Positions 52,261 to 59,086 of a DNA stretch of 60,071 nucleotides are shown one piece after another. The notes beneath the pieces were generated by a model, which was given only the letters and a program-made list of their open reading frames with translations, did not search any database and was not told the origin of the DNA. The stretch covers positions 1 through 60,071 of IMG/VR virus record IMGVR_UViG_3300012202_000001. One strand, given 5' to 3'. A program made the translations under genes and the position numbers. The DNA comes from a virus. How positions within the stretch are numbered: position 1 is the stretch's first letter; the number at the start of each line of letters is the position of its first letter.

Positions 52261-53015
52261 ATCCTTCCCCAAAGTACAGAAGCGAACTTCTCCACGTCCG
52301 TGCCTTCTTTAACGTCGTTCCAGGTAACGAATTGGATGTACTCTCCTGCGCTCGCCGTATCGGCATCGTTCCAGAATGTAGCTCCTGCGAGGGCTGGCGT
52401 GATACGGGCAGGTTTGGTTTGATCCCAAGCTGATTTGTTGCGGTCTGCTCCGGTGCCGTCGTTGAACTCGATGTGCACGCAAGGAAGCTTGGTCTTGTTG
52501 GCTACGGGCGGGATCTTCGGCCAATCATAATCCGGTCCCTGAATCCAGTATTGAATTCCGGGTACGCCGGCTTCGACCGCAGTCTTGTCACAGCCAGTGG
52601 CAAAGTCGAGCACTGGCTTGCCCCTGAGGTAGCAATCCATGTGCAGCAGGAACTGGATATCAGGGCTATTCAAGGCCGTGATCATTCGAGCATTGCGCTC
52701 CGGCACTGGCGGGAATGATCCATCGGGATTCTTAACCGTCCAAGGGTCCATACACAGAGCAAAAGGCGCTCCAGTCGCATTGCATTGGTTCCCCATTTCT
52801 AGAACGGCTTGCCGAATGAAATCGCTGGCAGAGCCATACGATAAGGCGATCACTCCGAAACCTTCACCGCCCAGATTCTTCATGGCTTTAAGTTGGTGGG
52901 TGATTACGTTTGGGTTTCTGCTGTCGTAACCTGTGATTGAGGCGCCATCTTTGCCATGCCACCCCAGCCAGTGGAACATTATAGGTCTGCCGAGTGTTTC
53001 AGTTAAATCCGTCAT
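52257..53015 (-). CDS. Glycoside-hydrolase-like TIM-barrel protein (GH71/GH99 type), 252 aa
   Basis: Starts MFHWLGW... and contains GYDSRNPNVITHQLKAMKNL, FALCMDPW, LHMDCYLRGKPVL and YIQFVTWNDVKEGTDVE. The last fits the TWNDxxEG element of the GH71/GH99-type barrels. Such enzymes cut alpha-glucans or mannans. No signal peptide, so it may act as a virion or lysate-released depolymerase. Confidence 0.5.
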   Translation of the reverse strand: MTDLTETLGRPIMFHWLGWHGKDGASITGYDSRNPNVITHQLKAMKNLGGEGFGVIALSYGSASDFIRQAVLEMGNQCNATGAPFALCMDPWTVKNPDGSFPPVPERNARMITALNSPDIQFLLHMDCYLRGKPVLDFATGCDKTAVEAGVPGIQYWIQGPDYDWPKIPPVANKTKLPCVHIEFNDGTGADRNKSAWDQTKPARITPALAGATFWNDADTASAGEYIQFVTWNDVKEGTDVEKFASVLWGRI

Positions 53016-53043
53016 TTTTCTCCACTCGTGATCTGCTCGATGG

Positions 53044-53292
53044 TCATCGATTCCATTCTTTTGCTTGGAATTGTGGCGACCATGATTTCATTTTCTCCGC
53101 AAACTCAGGTTGAAAATGCTCTGCGATAGGAGTCTGCTTCGGGTCGGTGTAGATAATCTGCGATCCGCAGTCTTGACATTCCCAGAGATCACCCATCCAG
53201 AGTTTGTAGGGCCGATCCTGAGCCATCTCAACAAACGATGTGCCGTTCTTCTTGAGCCGCATCGCCCGGTTACACTTTGCGCATACAATCAT
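53044..53292 (-). CDS. Zinc-ribbon protein, 82 aa
   Basis: CAKC at residues 4-7 and CQDC in the middle form one zinc ribbon (MIVCAKCNRAMRLKKNG, LWECQDCGSQIIYTD). A Pro-rich C-terminus follows. ATGA coupling with the 209-aa gene. Function unknown. Confidence 0.75.
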   Translation of the reverse strand: MIVCAKCNRAMRLKKNGTSFVEMAQDRPYKLWMGDLWECQDCGSQIIYTDPKQTPIAEHFQPEFAEKMKSWSPQFQAKEWNR

Positions 53293-53918
53293 TTTGGTTC
53301 CTCTTTCTCGGTGGGGTGCGAGGTCTGCGCCGGGGGCTGAGCGGCTGTCGCAAATAAGCGTCCGAGATGATACGTTGCCTGCTCTGCTTCGGCAGTTTCT
53401 TCCACCGGATGAGTCGGCCAGAACATCATGGCAACAAGATTTCCCTTCGAGTCCATGATATTTGCGGCTTGATTGTCAGTTTCCGGTTCCACTAGGCGAA
53501 ATGGAGGGACCCAGTATTTCAATTCCGGCGTGGGTGCTACCGGAGACTCCGCCTCTGCCCGTGCTTTCTGAACGTCCTCCCATTTCTGCGGACAGTTCGA
53601 CCAGTCTGCCGCGACCTTCTCCAGGGGTTTCAAGGCAGTGAGTATTTCGCTAATTGCTGCTGCGAATTCAGAATGCCAGCGGTCATCGTCCCACTCGTAT
53701 GAGCCTCGGCCTTCCGTAAGCCATTCTCGGCCATCAATAGCCTTCTTAATTGCTGTTACGCCTTCCGCAACAAGTGTGCGCTCGCGTTCAAGAATCGCGG
53801 GATAGTCCGGGCAGCGGCCCCCCTCCTTCCCTTCCTCCCCATCCCCCACCTTGACATGCTCCAAATTTCCCCCACTCTCCATATATCCCCACTCCCGCCC
53901 CTTCCCTTCGTCACTCAT
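53289..53918 (-). CDS. Hypothetical protein, 209 aa
   Basis: Gly/Glu-rich start, then helices around EGVTAIKKAIDGREWLTEGR and GSYEWDDDRWHSEF, with a Trp-rich C-terminal part (YWVPPFRLVEPETD, MFWPTHPVEETAEAE). Pattern seen in small phage proteins of unknown role. Coupled to genes on both sides. Confidence 0.7.
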   Translation of the reverse strand: MSDEGKGREWGYMESGGNLEHVKVGDGEEGKEGGRCPDYPAILERERTLVAEGVTAIKKAIDGREWLTEGRGSYEWDDDRWHSEFAAAISEILTALKPLEKVAADWSNCPQKWEDVQKARAEAESPVAPTPELKYWVPPFRLVEPETDNQAANIMDSKGNLVAMMFWPTHPVEETAEAEQATYHLGRLFATAAQPPAQTSHPTEKEEPK

Positions 53919-54343
53919 CCCCCACCCCTCGCCGCTTTCCTCTCCCTCATCGCCCTCAACGCCTCCGAAGGCTTCATCGCTATATATTTCTCCATCCGAC
54001 TTACTCCCTCCGACCCCTCTCCACCGTCTTTGCCTTGCTTTCCTCTATCCTTTTTGCCGCCTCCGTCCACTGGATCCCGCTTGCCGGATGATTCCTTACC
54101 CGGTGTATGTCCCACGCTCTTAATATCCCGTCTTTCTCCAGACTTTCCAACTCTTCTGGGCACCCCTCTACCGGACACTTCATCCGGTACATCCCTGCTC
54201 TCCCGTTTGCCCTCTCTGCCATTTTCTACCTTCCTCAATATCCACTCATTCAAACTCAATTGCTCATCCGCCGCTAAATCCTTACAACGTATGTACTGCC
54301 CTTCATCCCGAAATCGTAACTGTACCTGAGGCCGGAATTTCAT
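53915..54343 (-). CDS. Ribbon-helix-helix-like protein with long charged tail, 142 aa
   Basis: The first 45 residues look like a ribbon-helix-helix domain: strand VQLRFRDEG, helix YIRCKDLAADEQL, helix SLNEWILRKVENG. The rest is low-complexity Arg/Gly/Glu/Lys. The last 26 residues (MEKYIAMKPSEALRAMRERK...) follow a good ribosome-binding site, so they may be a separate gene. The middle overlaps the 73-aa zinc gene in another frame. Coupled to the AP2 gene by ATGA. Confidence 0.6.
   Translation of the reverse strand: MKFRPQVQLRFRDEGQYIRCKDLAADEQLSLNEWILRKVENGREGKRESRDVPDEVSGRGVPRRVGKSGERRDIKSVGHTPGKESSGKRDPVDGGGKKDRGKQGKDGGEGSEGVSRMEKYIAMKPSEALRAMRERKAARGGG
54001..54222 (-). CDS. Zinc-finger-like protein nested in another frame, 73 aa
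   Basis: GAGGAAGG is placed for the ATG at 54222, a strong ribosome-binding site. Contains CPVEGC (15-20) and an IHRVRNHP pair of histidines, C-x4-C...H-x4-H, so a small zinc-binding fold is plausible. Nested inside the 53915-54343 frame. Both frames look protein-like, so one may be non-functional. Confidence 0.6.
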   Translation of the reverse strand: MAERANGRAGMYRMKCPVEGCPEELESLEKDGILRAWDIHRVRNHPASGIQWTEAAKRIEESKAKTVERGRRE

Positions 54344-54816
54344 AAGAGCACCGTGTTCGGAGCCGCAAACTCCCCAAAATACCTTACCGCCGCCGCATCA
54401 TACGCTCGCGCTGCCGCTTCCTTCGTCTTAAAGTACCCCAGGCTTACCCGCTTCATGTTTACGTATATCTGTGCGTTCCACTTCTCATGCGGCTTGAAAA
54501 ACGTCACTCCCTTGTAACCACTCGTATTGTCCACCCTCAACCGCCGCTGATTATGCTGATTGTTCGCCTGGGTCGCTATCCTTAAATTCTTGCGCCGATT
54601 ATCAAGCGTTACCCCGCTCTTGTGATCCACTATCTTTCCTTCCGGAAACCCCATAATCTCCCGCGCCATACTTACCCGCTTCCCCTTCTTCCCTTTCCTC
54701 TCCGCATACCAGTCCCGATGCCTCTTCCTCGCCACCCACCTGTACCTCCTCAGCCACTCGTAATCCCTTTCATCTACCGCCACCTTCTTCCCCTTCCCTA
54801 ATTCAATTAACTTCAT
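54340..54816 (-). CDS. HNH/AP2 homing endonuclease
   Basis: HNH core (KIVDHKSGVTLDNRRKNLRI) and AP2 domain (GYKGVTFFKPHEKWNAQIYV, LGYFKTKEAAARAYDAAAV). Stop overlaps the next start as ATGA. First gene of the late region on the minus strand. A direct repeat overlaps its start codon (54810-54847). Confidence 0.85.
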   Translation of the reverse strand: MKLIELGKGKKVAVDERDYEWLRRYRWVARKRHRDWYAERKGKKGKRVSMAREIMGFPEGKIVDHKSGVTLDNRRKNLRIATQANNQHNQRRLRVDNTSGYKGVTFFKPHEKWNAQIYVNMKRVSLGYFKTKEAAARAYDAAAVRYFGEFAAPNTVLL

Positions 54817-54847
54817 ATCATAGCGTCTACTCTTTACTTCATATCAT
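54810..54847. repeat. 12-bp direct repeat at start of the late-strand genes
   Basis: ACTTCATATCAT occurs at 54810-54821 and 54836-54847, 26 bases apart; the first overlaps the ATG of the HNH/AP2 gene. TTGACA lies nearby on the minus strand. Repeats one or two helical turns apart suggest a regulator site. Confidence 0.5.
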
Positions 54848-54980
54848 GTCAAGTTATTATTTCACTTTCCCGCTTTTTTCTAAAAATCAGCACGCCAAAA
54901 GACGTCAGTGACGCCGTGGGACGGGCCACTCTTGGACAACTATTCCACTCCGACATCCTCTAGACGGGACTAACAAAGGC

Positions 54981-55010
54981 TTGGACAGTTGGGGATAACA
55001 TGTTGATAAT
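54981..55010 (+). promoter_or_regulatory. Possible rightward promoter
   Basis: TTGGAC (54981-54986) and GATAAT (55005-55010) are 18 bases apart, a good -10 with a poor -35. The gene at 55062 starts about 45 bases after the expected transcription start. Confidence 0.4.
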
Positions 55011-55061
55011 GCTACACCTATGCTAATTCCAGCCAATAGGCAGGGAACGCGGTACCCTGAT

Positions 55062-55205
55062 ATGAGAATGACGCGCCAAACCCCCGCCAATCGTCCGCGA
55101 ATAGGGGACTACTTCAGAGCCCACGACGGGCGAATATCACACGACGGGCGGACAGGGGAAAAGCTTTCGTCCGCCATCGTGAGAGGCAGAGAAACCAGAC
55201 GATGA
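55062..55205 (+). CDS. Small hypothetical protein, 47 aa
   Basis: ATG at 55062 after AGGGAA; an ATG at 55020 would be nearly leaderless. Arg/Thr-rich (RMTRQTPANRPRIGDYF). The stop overlaps the zinc-ribbon gene start as ATGA. Not recognised. Confidence 0.45.
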   Translation: MRMTRQTPANRPRIGDYFRAHDGRISHDGRTGEKLSSAIVRGRETRR

Positions 55206-55408
55206 TGCGTCAGCGTTGGCGTAAGGTAAACGTTTGTGCATGTGACGTTTGCGGGAAAGAGTGGGAAAGCAAGAAGCAAGCGCGGCAGTGTCCGGAGTGT
55301 GGGACACGTTCATGGAACGGGGCACAGAGGAGCGGGAAGGCGCTGGGGAGAAGGTTGGGGCGAGTGGTGGTACCGGAGAGTGGGAAGGTACGGGAAACGA
55401 GTACGTAG
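55202..55408 (+). CDS. Zinc-ribbon protein, 68 aa
   Basis: One clear zinc ribbon: CDVCGKEWESKKQARQCPEC, then an Arg/Gly-rich tail. Coupled by ATGA to the small gene before. Followed by a 10-bp stem-loop. Function unknown; these small ribbons often help nucleases or primases. Confidence 0.7.
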   Translation: MMRQRWRKVNVCACDVCGKEWESKKQARQCPECGTRSWNGAQRSGKALGRRLGRVVVPESGKVRETST

Positions 55409-55418
55409 GCAAGAGGAA

Positions 55419-55446
55419 AGGCTTCTAGGGTCTATTCTAGAAGCCT
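55419..55446. terminator. Bidirectional stem-loop between convergent genes
   Basis: AGGCTTCTAG (55419-55428) pairs with CTAGAAGCCT (55437-55446) around eight bases. On the minus strand TTCCTCTT follows; on the plus strand no T-run. It separates the rightward zinc-ribbon gene and the leftward DUF3150-like gene. Confidence 0.6.
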
Positions 55447-55483
55447 CTGTGGAACCGTACCGTTCACGGTTGGAATTGGAAGG

Positions 55484-56212
55484 CTAATCCTGTTCAAACC
55501 TAAACTTTCTGCTGGGTTTGTCAGAGACCAGCTTGTCGAGTTCGGTTTTGATGGCGGCGAGATCGGCGGCAACGTTGCGGCGAAGGTTCTCCGACTCGCG
55601 AAACATATCAGCCGAACGTCCGGAGAGAATTGACCGGCACTGATCGGCCAACGTGGCGAGTTCGCTGTCGTTTGTGACGTTGCGCAAGTCGAAAGTCTTC
55701 AAGAAGTCTGTAACGTTGGTGATGGCAGTATCGCGAAGGATCTTCTGCTTACCGTCATCTGTGGGGGCAAGGCGTTCGCGCAAGTGGGAAACGAGATCGG
55801 CCAAAGATTGGCGCATGACGGCGGTAATCTCATCCGAAGCCGATTGCCACTTGGAAACCTGTTTAGCCTTCTCCTCCTCGAATAGATCGCGAGAGATCGA
55901 TTCCAGCGATTCCGGAGTGCCAAAGGACAGGAATTCCCAGTCGCAATAGAACCGCGAGCGCACCACGTCCGCGCTTGGGTAGTCGCGGGAATTGTAGAGC
56001 GAGCGCAGCCGGACACGCGCATCATCCCGCAGCGATTCATACGCGGTAATGAAGGCTTCCACTTGGATAGCGCGTTTTGCTTTGAAGGCGCGCAAACTGG
56101 TCACCACTTGCGGGATGAGTTTGTTGGGTAGCAGGTAGATGCCGACATCAAACGGTAAGCAGAGATCGTAGAGCGCTCGCCGCATTTCGCCGTCTGATTT
56201 CCGCCACTGCAT
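55484..56212 (-). CDS. DUF3150-like protein, 242 aa
   Basis: Long helical protein with LCLPFDVGIYLLPNKLIPQV and EAFITAYESLRDDARVRLRS near the N-terminus and a charged coiled C-terminus. This resembles the DUF3150 family, often found next to MoxR-type AAA ATPases in phages and islands. Starts at ATG 56212 and overlaps the truncated AAA-like frame by 65 bp. Confidence 0.65.
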   Translation of the reverse strand: MQWRKSDGEMRRALYDLCLPFDVGIYLLPNKLIPQVVTSLRAFKAKRAIQVEAFITAYESLRDDARVRLRSLYNSRDYPSADVVRSRFYCDWEFLSFGTPESLESISRDLFEEEKAKQVSKWQSASDEITAVMRQSLADLVSHLRERLAPTDDGKQKILRDTAITNVTDFLKTFDLRNVTNDSELATLADQCRSILSGRSADMFRESENLRRNVAADLAAIKTELDKLVSDKPSRKFRFEQD

Positions 56213-56402
56213 TTTTGCCGATGTCGTTTACTCCGGAAATTCCCCGCATTACGTCCCACTGCATGAGTGGAGTTTGATTCTGTTTTCCGTTCAAGCTTCC
56301 AATGATGGTTTGCACAGTCGAAACCGAATCCGCCGACCGTGCGGAGATTAGAGGAATCGAGCATCCTCTAGCTTTCCGAAACTGCTCTTGAAAGTTATTC
56401 AC
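56148..56402 (-). CDS. Truncated AAA-type ATPase remnant, 84 aa
   Basis: GTG start, coupled to the small membrane gene upstream. Residues 1-62 (IPLISARSADSVSTVQTIIG, PLMQWDVMRGISGVNDIGKN) resemble the N-terminus of phage AAA ATPases that partner DUF3150 genes. The P-loop and later motifs are missing; those families usually have several hundred residues. Probably left by a deletion, which brought the DUF3150-like gene close. Confidence 0.5.
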   Translation of the reverse strand: MNNFQEQFRKARGCSIPLISARSADSVSTVQTIIGSLNGKQNQTPLMQWDVMRGISGVNDIGKNAVAEIRRRNAASALRSLLTV

Positions 56403-56535
56403 CGTTTGCCCCCATGTGCTTAAACAACACAACAATCAAAACAAAACCTGAGATCACTACTCCAACGGGTCCCAGCAAAACCAGAATCGCCACAACTACC
56501 GCCATTGTTACCAGTACGCCTAAGGTCAATTGCAT
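56395..56535 (-). CDS. Small membrane protein, 46 aa
   Basis: GGAGG lies eight bases before the ATG at 56535. Two adjacent hydrophobic segments (LGVLVTMAVVVAILVLLGP and VGVVISGFVLIVVLF) fill most of the protein. First gene of the leftward pair driven by the promoter at 56571-56599. Function unknown. Confidence 0.65.
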   Translation of the reverse strand: MQLTLGVLVTMAVVVAILVLLGPVGVVISGFVLIVVLFKHMGANGE

Positions 56536-56570
56536 GCCCCTGTCCTCCGTCCGGATGTACCGGAGAGATG

Positions 56571-56599
56571 TTTATAGAACGGAATTCAATAGATTGCAA
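56571..56599 (-). promoter_or_regulatory. Leftward sigma70-type promoter
   Basis: On the minus strand, TTGCAA (56599-56594) and TATAAA (56576-56571) are exactly 17 bases apart. It would start transcription about 30 bases before the 46-aa gene. Confidence 0.65.
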
Positions 56600-56617
56600 C
56601 AATAAATATTATTTCTA

Positions 56618-56647
56618 TTGACAGATATTCTGCACTCATGCAATATT
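56618..56647 (+). promoter_or_regulatory. Rightward sigma70-type promoter
   Basis: TTGACA (56618-56623) is a perfect -35; AATATT (56642-56647) is an 18-base-spaced -10. Only 18 bases separate the -35 elements of this and the leftward promoter, so one bound protein could block both. Confidence 0.6.
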
Positions 56648-56686
56648 TACTTCGCAATGAAGAACACACAACGGAGTAAAGCGAAA

Positions 56687-56860
56687 ATGCAGAAACGACA
56701 GACGACTAACGACCACAAAACTACGGTGTCGTTTTCGATGTCGCAATTAGTAATCGAACGAGTCAAGACTTTGGCAGCACACGAAGACCGGCCAGTGTCT
56801 TGGATTGCGCAACGACTGATAACCGAAGCCTTGGACGCGCGCGAGGTTCAACGTGCCTAA
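56687..56860 (+). CDS. Ribbon-helix-helix regulator, 57 aa
   Basis: TTVSFSMSQLVIERVKTLAA, then HEDRPVSWIAQRLITEALDA, give the strand-helix-helix of CopG-type repressors. ATG at 56687 has CGGAG upstream; 56657 is possible. Placed directly after a divergent promoter pair, so it is likely to act on it. Distinct from the protein at 2905-3075. Confidence 0.75.
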   Translation: MQKRQTTNDHKTTVSFSMSQLVIERVKTLAAHEDRPVSWIAQRLITEALDAREVQRA

Positions 56861-56914
56861 ACTCAACCCCGATTGTCCGGAATCTAATTTTCGACAAACG
56901 AACTGTCACTGCGA

Positions 56915-57463
56915 ATGAGTCTTGTTCAACGAATCCGCGAGCGAGCAGTAAGAGAACAAAGGTTTGAAATTGACGGAGAACAAACCATGACCACTTTGGC
57001 AATTCCCTTTCCCGAACCTTTGGCTGTACCGGGTTGCGTTGGCAGTGTTAACGCCATTGGACTTTGTTTGTTGGCTCGTGGGGTTCCTCGTGGGGCATAT
57101 AGTAGTCCGCTTTATGGCTGGTTGGAGCTACGGGAAAGATTCTTGAATAAACGTCTGCTCTGGGGAGGGCCGGACAAAATGAAAAATGAAGTATTGCGAA
57201 CAGTTTTGACAAGCAGTGTGGCAGAGCACATTCACGCTTTCCGTGCTCTTAATGAATGCTCACAGCAGGACATCATGCGAGGACGCGAAGCGCTGCGCGA
57301 CTGGATCGGGACACAACGGGAAACCACGTTCAAGGACCTGGGAGACCTCGGCGTGCTGTCTGTCCTACTGGAAGAGTTTGCCAACTTCGCAATCTACGTT
57401 AGCGAAGAGTTAAAAGAGGAGAATCGCGATGTCTACCTGTGCCAACGCGGGGGGAATGCGTAA
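56915..57463 (+). CDS. Hypothetical protein, 182 aa
   Basis: Helical C-terminal half (NECSQQDIMRGREALRDWIG, EFANFAIYVSEELKEEN) after a mixed, hydrophobic N-terminus. No domain recognised. Second gene of the short rightward operon with the RHH regulator and recombinase. Confidence 0.65.
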   Translation: MSLVQRIRERAVREQRFEIDGEQTMTTLAIPFPEPLAVPGCVGSVNAIGLCLLARGVPRGAYSSPLYGWLELRERFLNKRLLWGGPDKMKNEVLRTVLTSSVAEHIHAFRALNECSQQDIMRGREALRDWIGTQRETTFKDLGDLGVLSVLLEEFANFAIYVSEELKEENRDVYLCQRGGNA

Positions 57464-57476
57464 CGACAACTGAGCC

Positions 57477-57623
57477 ATGTCAAACGTAAATTTCGCTTCG
57501 ATTAGAGACTCCATCGTGGACTGGCTGTACACACTCTTTTTAGGGCTGATGTGCGGCTGGGTTCTGTACGGGCTCTATCTCTTGGCGCACATGATTCTGG
57601 AAAGCTTGGGGGTGAGGTGGTGA
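57477..57623 (+). CDS. Small membrane protein coupled to recombinase, 48 aa
   Basis: ATG at 57477; Trp/Leu-rich with a membrane segment (LYTLFLGLMCGWVLYGLYLL). Its TGA overlaps the GTG of the recombinase (GTGA). Function unknown. Confidence 0.6.
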   Translation: MSNVNFASIRDSIVDWLYTLFLGLMCGWVLYGLYLLAHMILESLGVRW

Positions 57624-58315
57624 AAGCGTTCAGCTACCTTCGCGTCAGCGGCTTGGGGCAAGTCGATCGCGACGGCTTCACTCGGCAAAGAGAGACGATC
57701 CAGAAATACGCCGACTCCAACGACATCGAAATTATTGAAGAGTTCCGCGACGAAGGCGTCCCAGGGAAAACAGAAATGGCTGACCGGCCTGGACTCGCTC
57801 TACTGCTCTCACGACTGGAGACTAACGGGGTCCGGCTGGTGATCGTGGAGATCTCCGACCGACTGGCGCGCGACACCGTGGTGAATGAGTTGATCGTGCG
57901 CGAGTTCCAGAAACTAGGCGTTAAGGTCATCTCCGCGTCTGGGGGAGTAGACCTCACGGCTGGCGACGACCAGAATCCTACGGCAAAGCTTATCCGGCAG
58001 ATCCTAGCGGCTGTGGCTGAGTTTGACCGCTGCATCATCATCCTGAAGACGAAGGCCGCACGCGATCGAGTGCGAGCTAAAAATGGGAAATGCGAAGGCC
58101 GATGGGCGTACGGGAAAAAGCCTGGGGAAGAGTTCGTACTGGCGACCATCCTTCAACTTGCTCACAACGGACACTTTGCGGAATACATCGCCCGGTATTT
58201 GAACGACCAAGGCGCCAAGACGCGCTACGGGAAGACATGGAACTCAGGAACCATCTGGAAAATCATCGCGCGCAACAAACAGGCTTCTTTGAAGCAGAAA
58301 GGTTGCTCTTTATGA
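57620..58315 (+). CDS. Small serine recombinase (resolvase/invertase type), 231 aa
   Basis: SYLRVSGLG with catalytic Ser-10 and EISDRLARD (Arg and Asp pair) show the resolvase N-terminal domain. The C-terminal part (ARYLNDQGAKTRYGKTWNSG) is the start of the recombinase domain, followed by only a short tail. It is shorter than large serine integrases (about 450-600 aa), so it may resolve multimers, invert DNA or integrate. No attachment sites were recognised. Confidence 0.85.
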   Translation: MKAFSYLRVSGLGQVDRDGFTRQRETIQKYADSNDIEIIEEFRDEGVPGKTEMADRPGLALLLSRLETNGVRLVIVEISDRLARDTVVNELIVREFQKLGVKVISASGGVDLTAGDDQNPTAKLIRQILAAVAEFDRCIIILKTKAARDRVRAKNGKCEGRWAYGKKPGEEFVLATILQLAHNGHFAEYIARYLNDQGAKTRYGKTWNSGTIWKIIARNKQASLKQKGCSL

Positions 58316-58461
58316 GTCGAGTAAAACTTGTAGCGTTTGGGGTGCTGTTGCTGGCAGGAATGGTGCTGGCAGCGTTCGCACCAGCCTTTGCCGATGGTGG
58401 ACCGCTGATTCTGTGTCCTCCAAGGTCGAAGACCTGCGTGTGCACGCTGCCTCGCTGCTAA
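58312..58461 (+). CDS. Secreted small Cys-rich peptide, 49 aa
   Basis: ATGA overlap with the recombinase. A Sec signal (VKLVAFGVLLLAGMVLAAF) with cleavage near AFA-D leaves about 22 residues with four Cys (PLILCPPRSKTCVCTLPRC). Disulfide-stabilised secreted peptide inferred. Not a family I know. Confidence 0.65.
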   Translation: MSRVKLVAFGVLLLAGMVLAAFAPAFADGGPLILCPPRSKTCVCTLPRC

Positions 58462-58481
58462 AGGGATAGCAAAGCAACACC

Positions 58482-58518
58482 AGCCCCCTTTCGGGTTCCA
58501 GTCCGGAGGGGGCTTTTT
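58482..58518 (+). terminator. Rho-independent terminator of the recombinase operon
   Basis: AGCCCCCT (58482-58489) pairs with AGGGGGCT (58507-58514), with inner pairing of CGG and CCG, followed by TTTTT. It ends the rightward operon before the convergent genes at 58565. Confidence 0.85.
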
Positions 58519-58564
58519 AATTGTATCCATTTCTTCTCCACGATTGAGCCCCCACGACTCCGAA

Positions 58565-59086
58565 CTAGAACGTGGTATCGGAGTCCAAAATTGGACTAAA
58601 AGGCAGCGACGTGCCGGGAGGTAGATCGGGCTTCTTCGCCTTGCGTCGAATCTCCTGCAAAGCTTTTACCGTGTTCGGGTAAGCGAAGGCTTGCTGGAAG
58701 TGTTTTAGGGTGATCTCTTCTTCTCGGATGGTCCAGCGATTCAGCCGTTCGTCTTTCTTCCAAGAATGGATCATGATTCGGGCGCCGGCCAGGAGAACGA
58801 GTTTGGCTTCAAACGACGACAAAACTTTGTTCCGGCGCGTGGCGTGATTGGCTGCGCTGGTCACCTGCACGTAGATGCGCTCTTGCTTCTGGGGATGCTC
58901 TGCGATCAGATCGAAGCAGTTCCACAGATCAACCTTGATTTCGACCAGGGGCGCATGTCCGCACGCTCGACAGGGAACTCGTTTGGCTGGATCCTTTGGC
59001 GGGAATCGTTTGATCGATTCAACCGTGGCGACGAGATAGCCTTCATCGGCGAGGAGTTCGCGCGATCGTACCTGGGGAGTGCTCAT
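58565..59086 (-). CDS. PD-(D/E)XK-like nuclease, 173 aa
   Basis: VDLWNCFDLIAE, then RIYVQVTSAANHATRRNKVL and RIMIHSWKK, resemble phage proteins of the VRR/PD-(D/E)XK type with D-...Q/E-x-x spacing. C-terminus is Pro/Thr-rich and carries one copy of the 16-bp repeat. ATGA overlap with the methyltransferase. Catalytic residues are not all certain. Confidence 0.55.
   Translation of the reverse strand: MSTPQVRSRELLADEGYLVATVESIKRFPPKDPAKRVPCRACGHAPLVEIKVDLWNCFDLIAEHPQKQERIYVQVTSAANHATRRNKVLSSFEAKLVLLAGARIMIHSWKKDERLNRWTIREEEITLKHFQQAFAYPNTVKALQEIRRKAKKPDLPPGTSLPFSPILDSDTTF
58582..58597. repeat. 16-bp near-palindrome, copy 3 (inverted)
   Basis: AGTCCAAAATTGGACT, the exact reverse complement of the 16-mer at 17102 and 50545. 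Lies in the 3' end of the nuclease-like gene. Confidence 0.9.
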
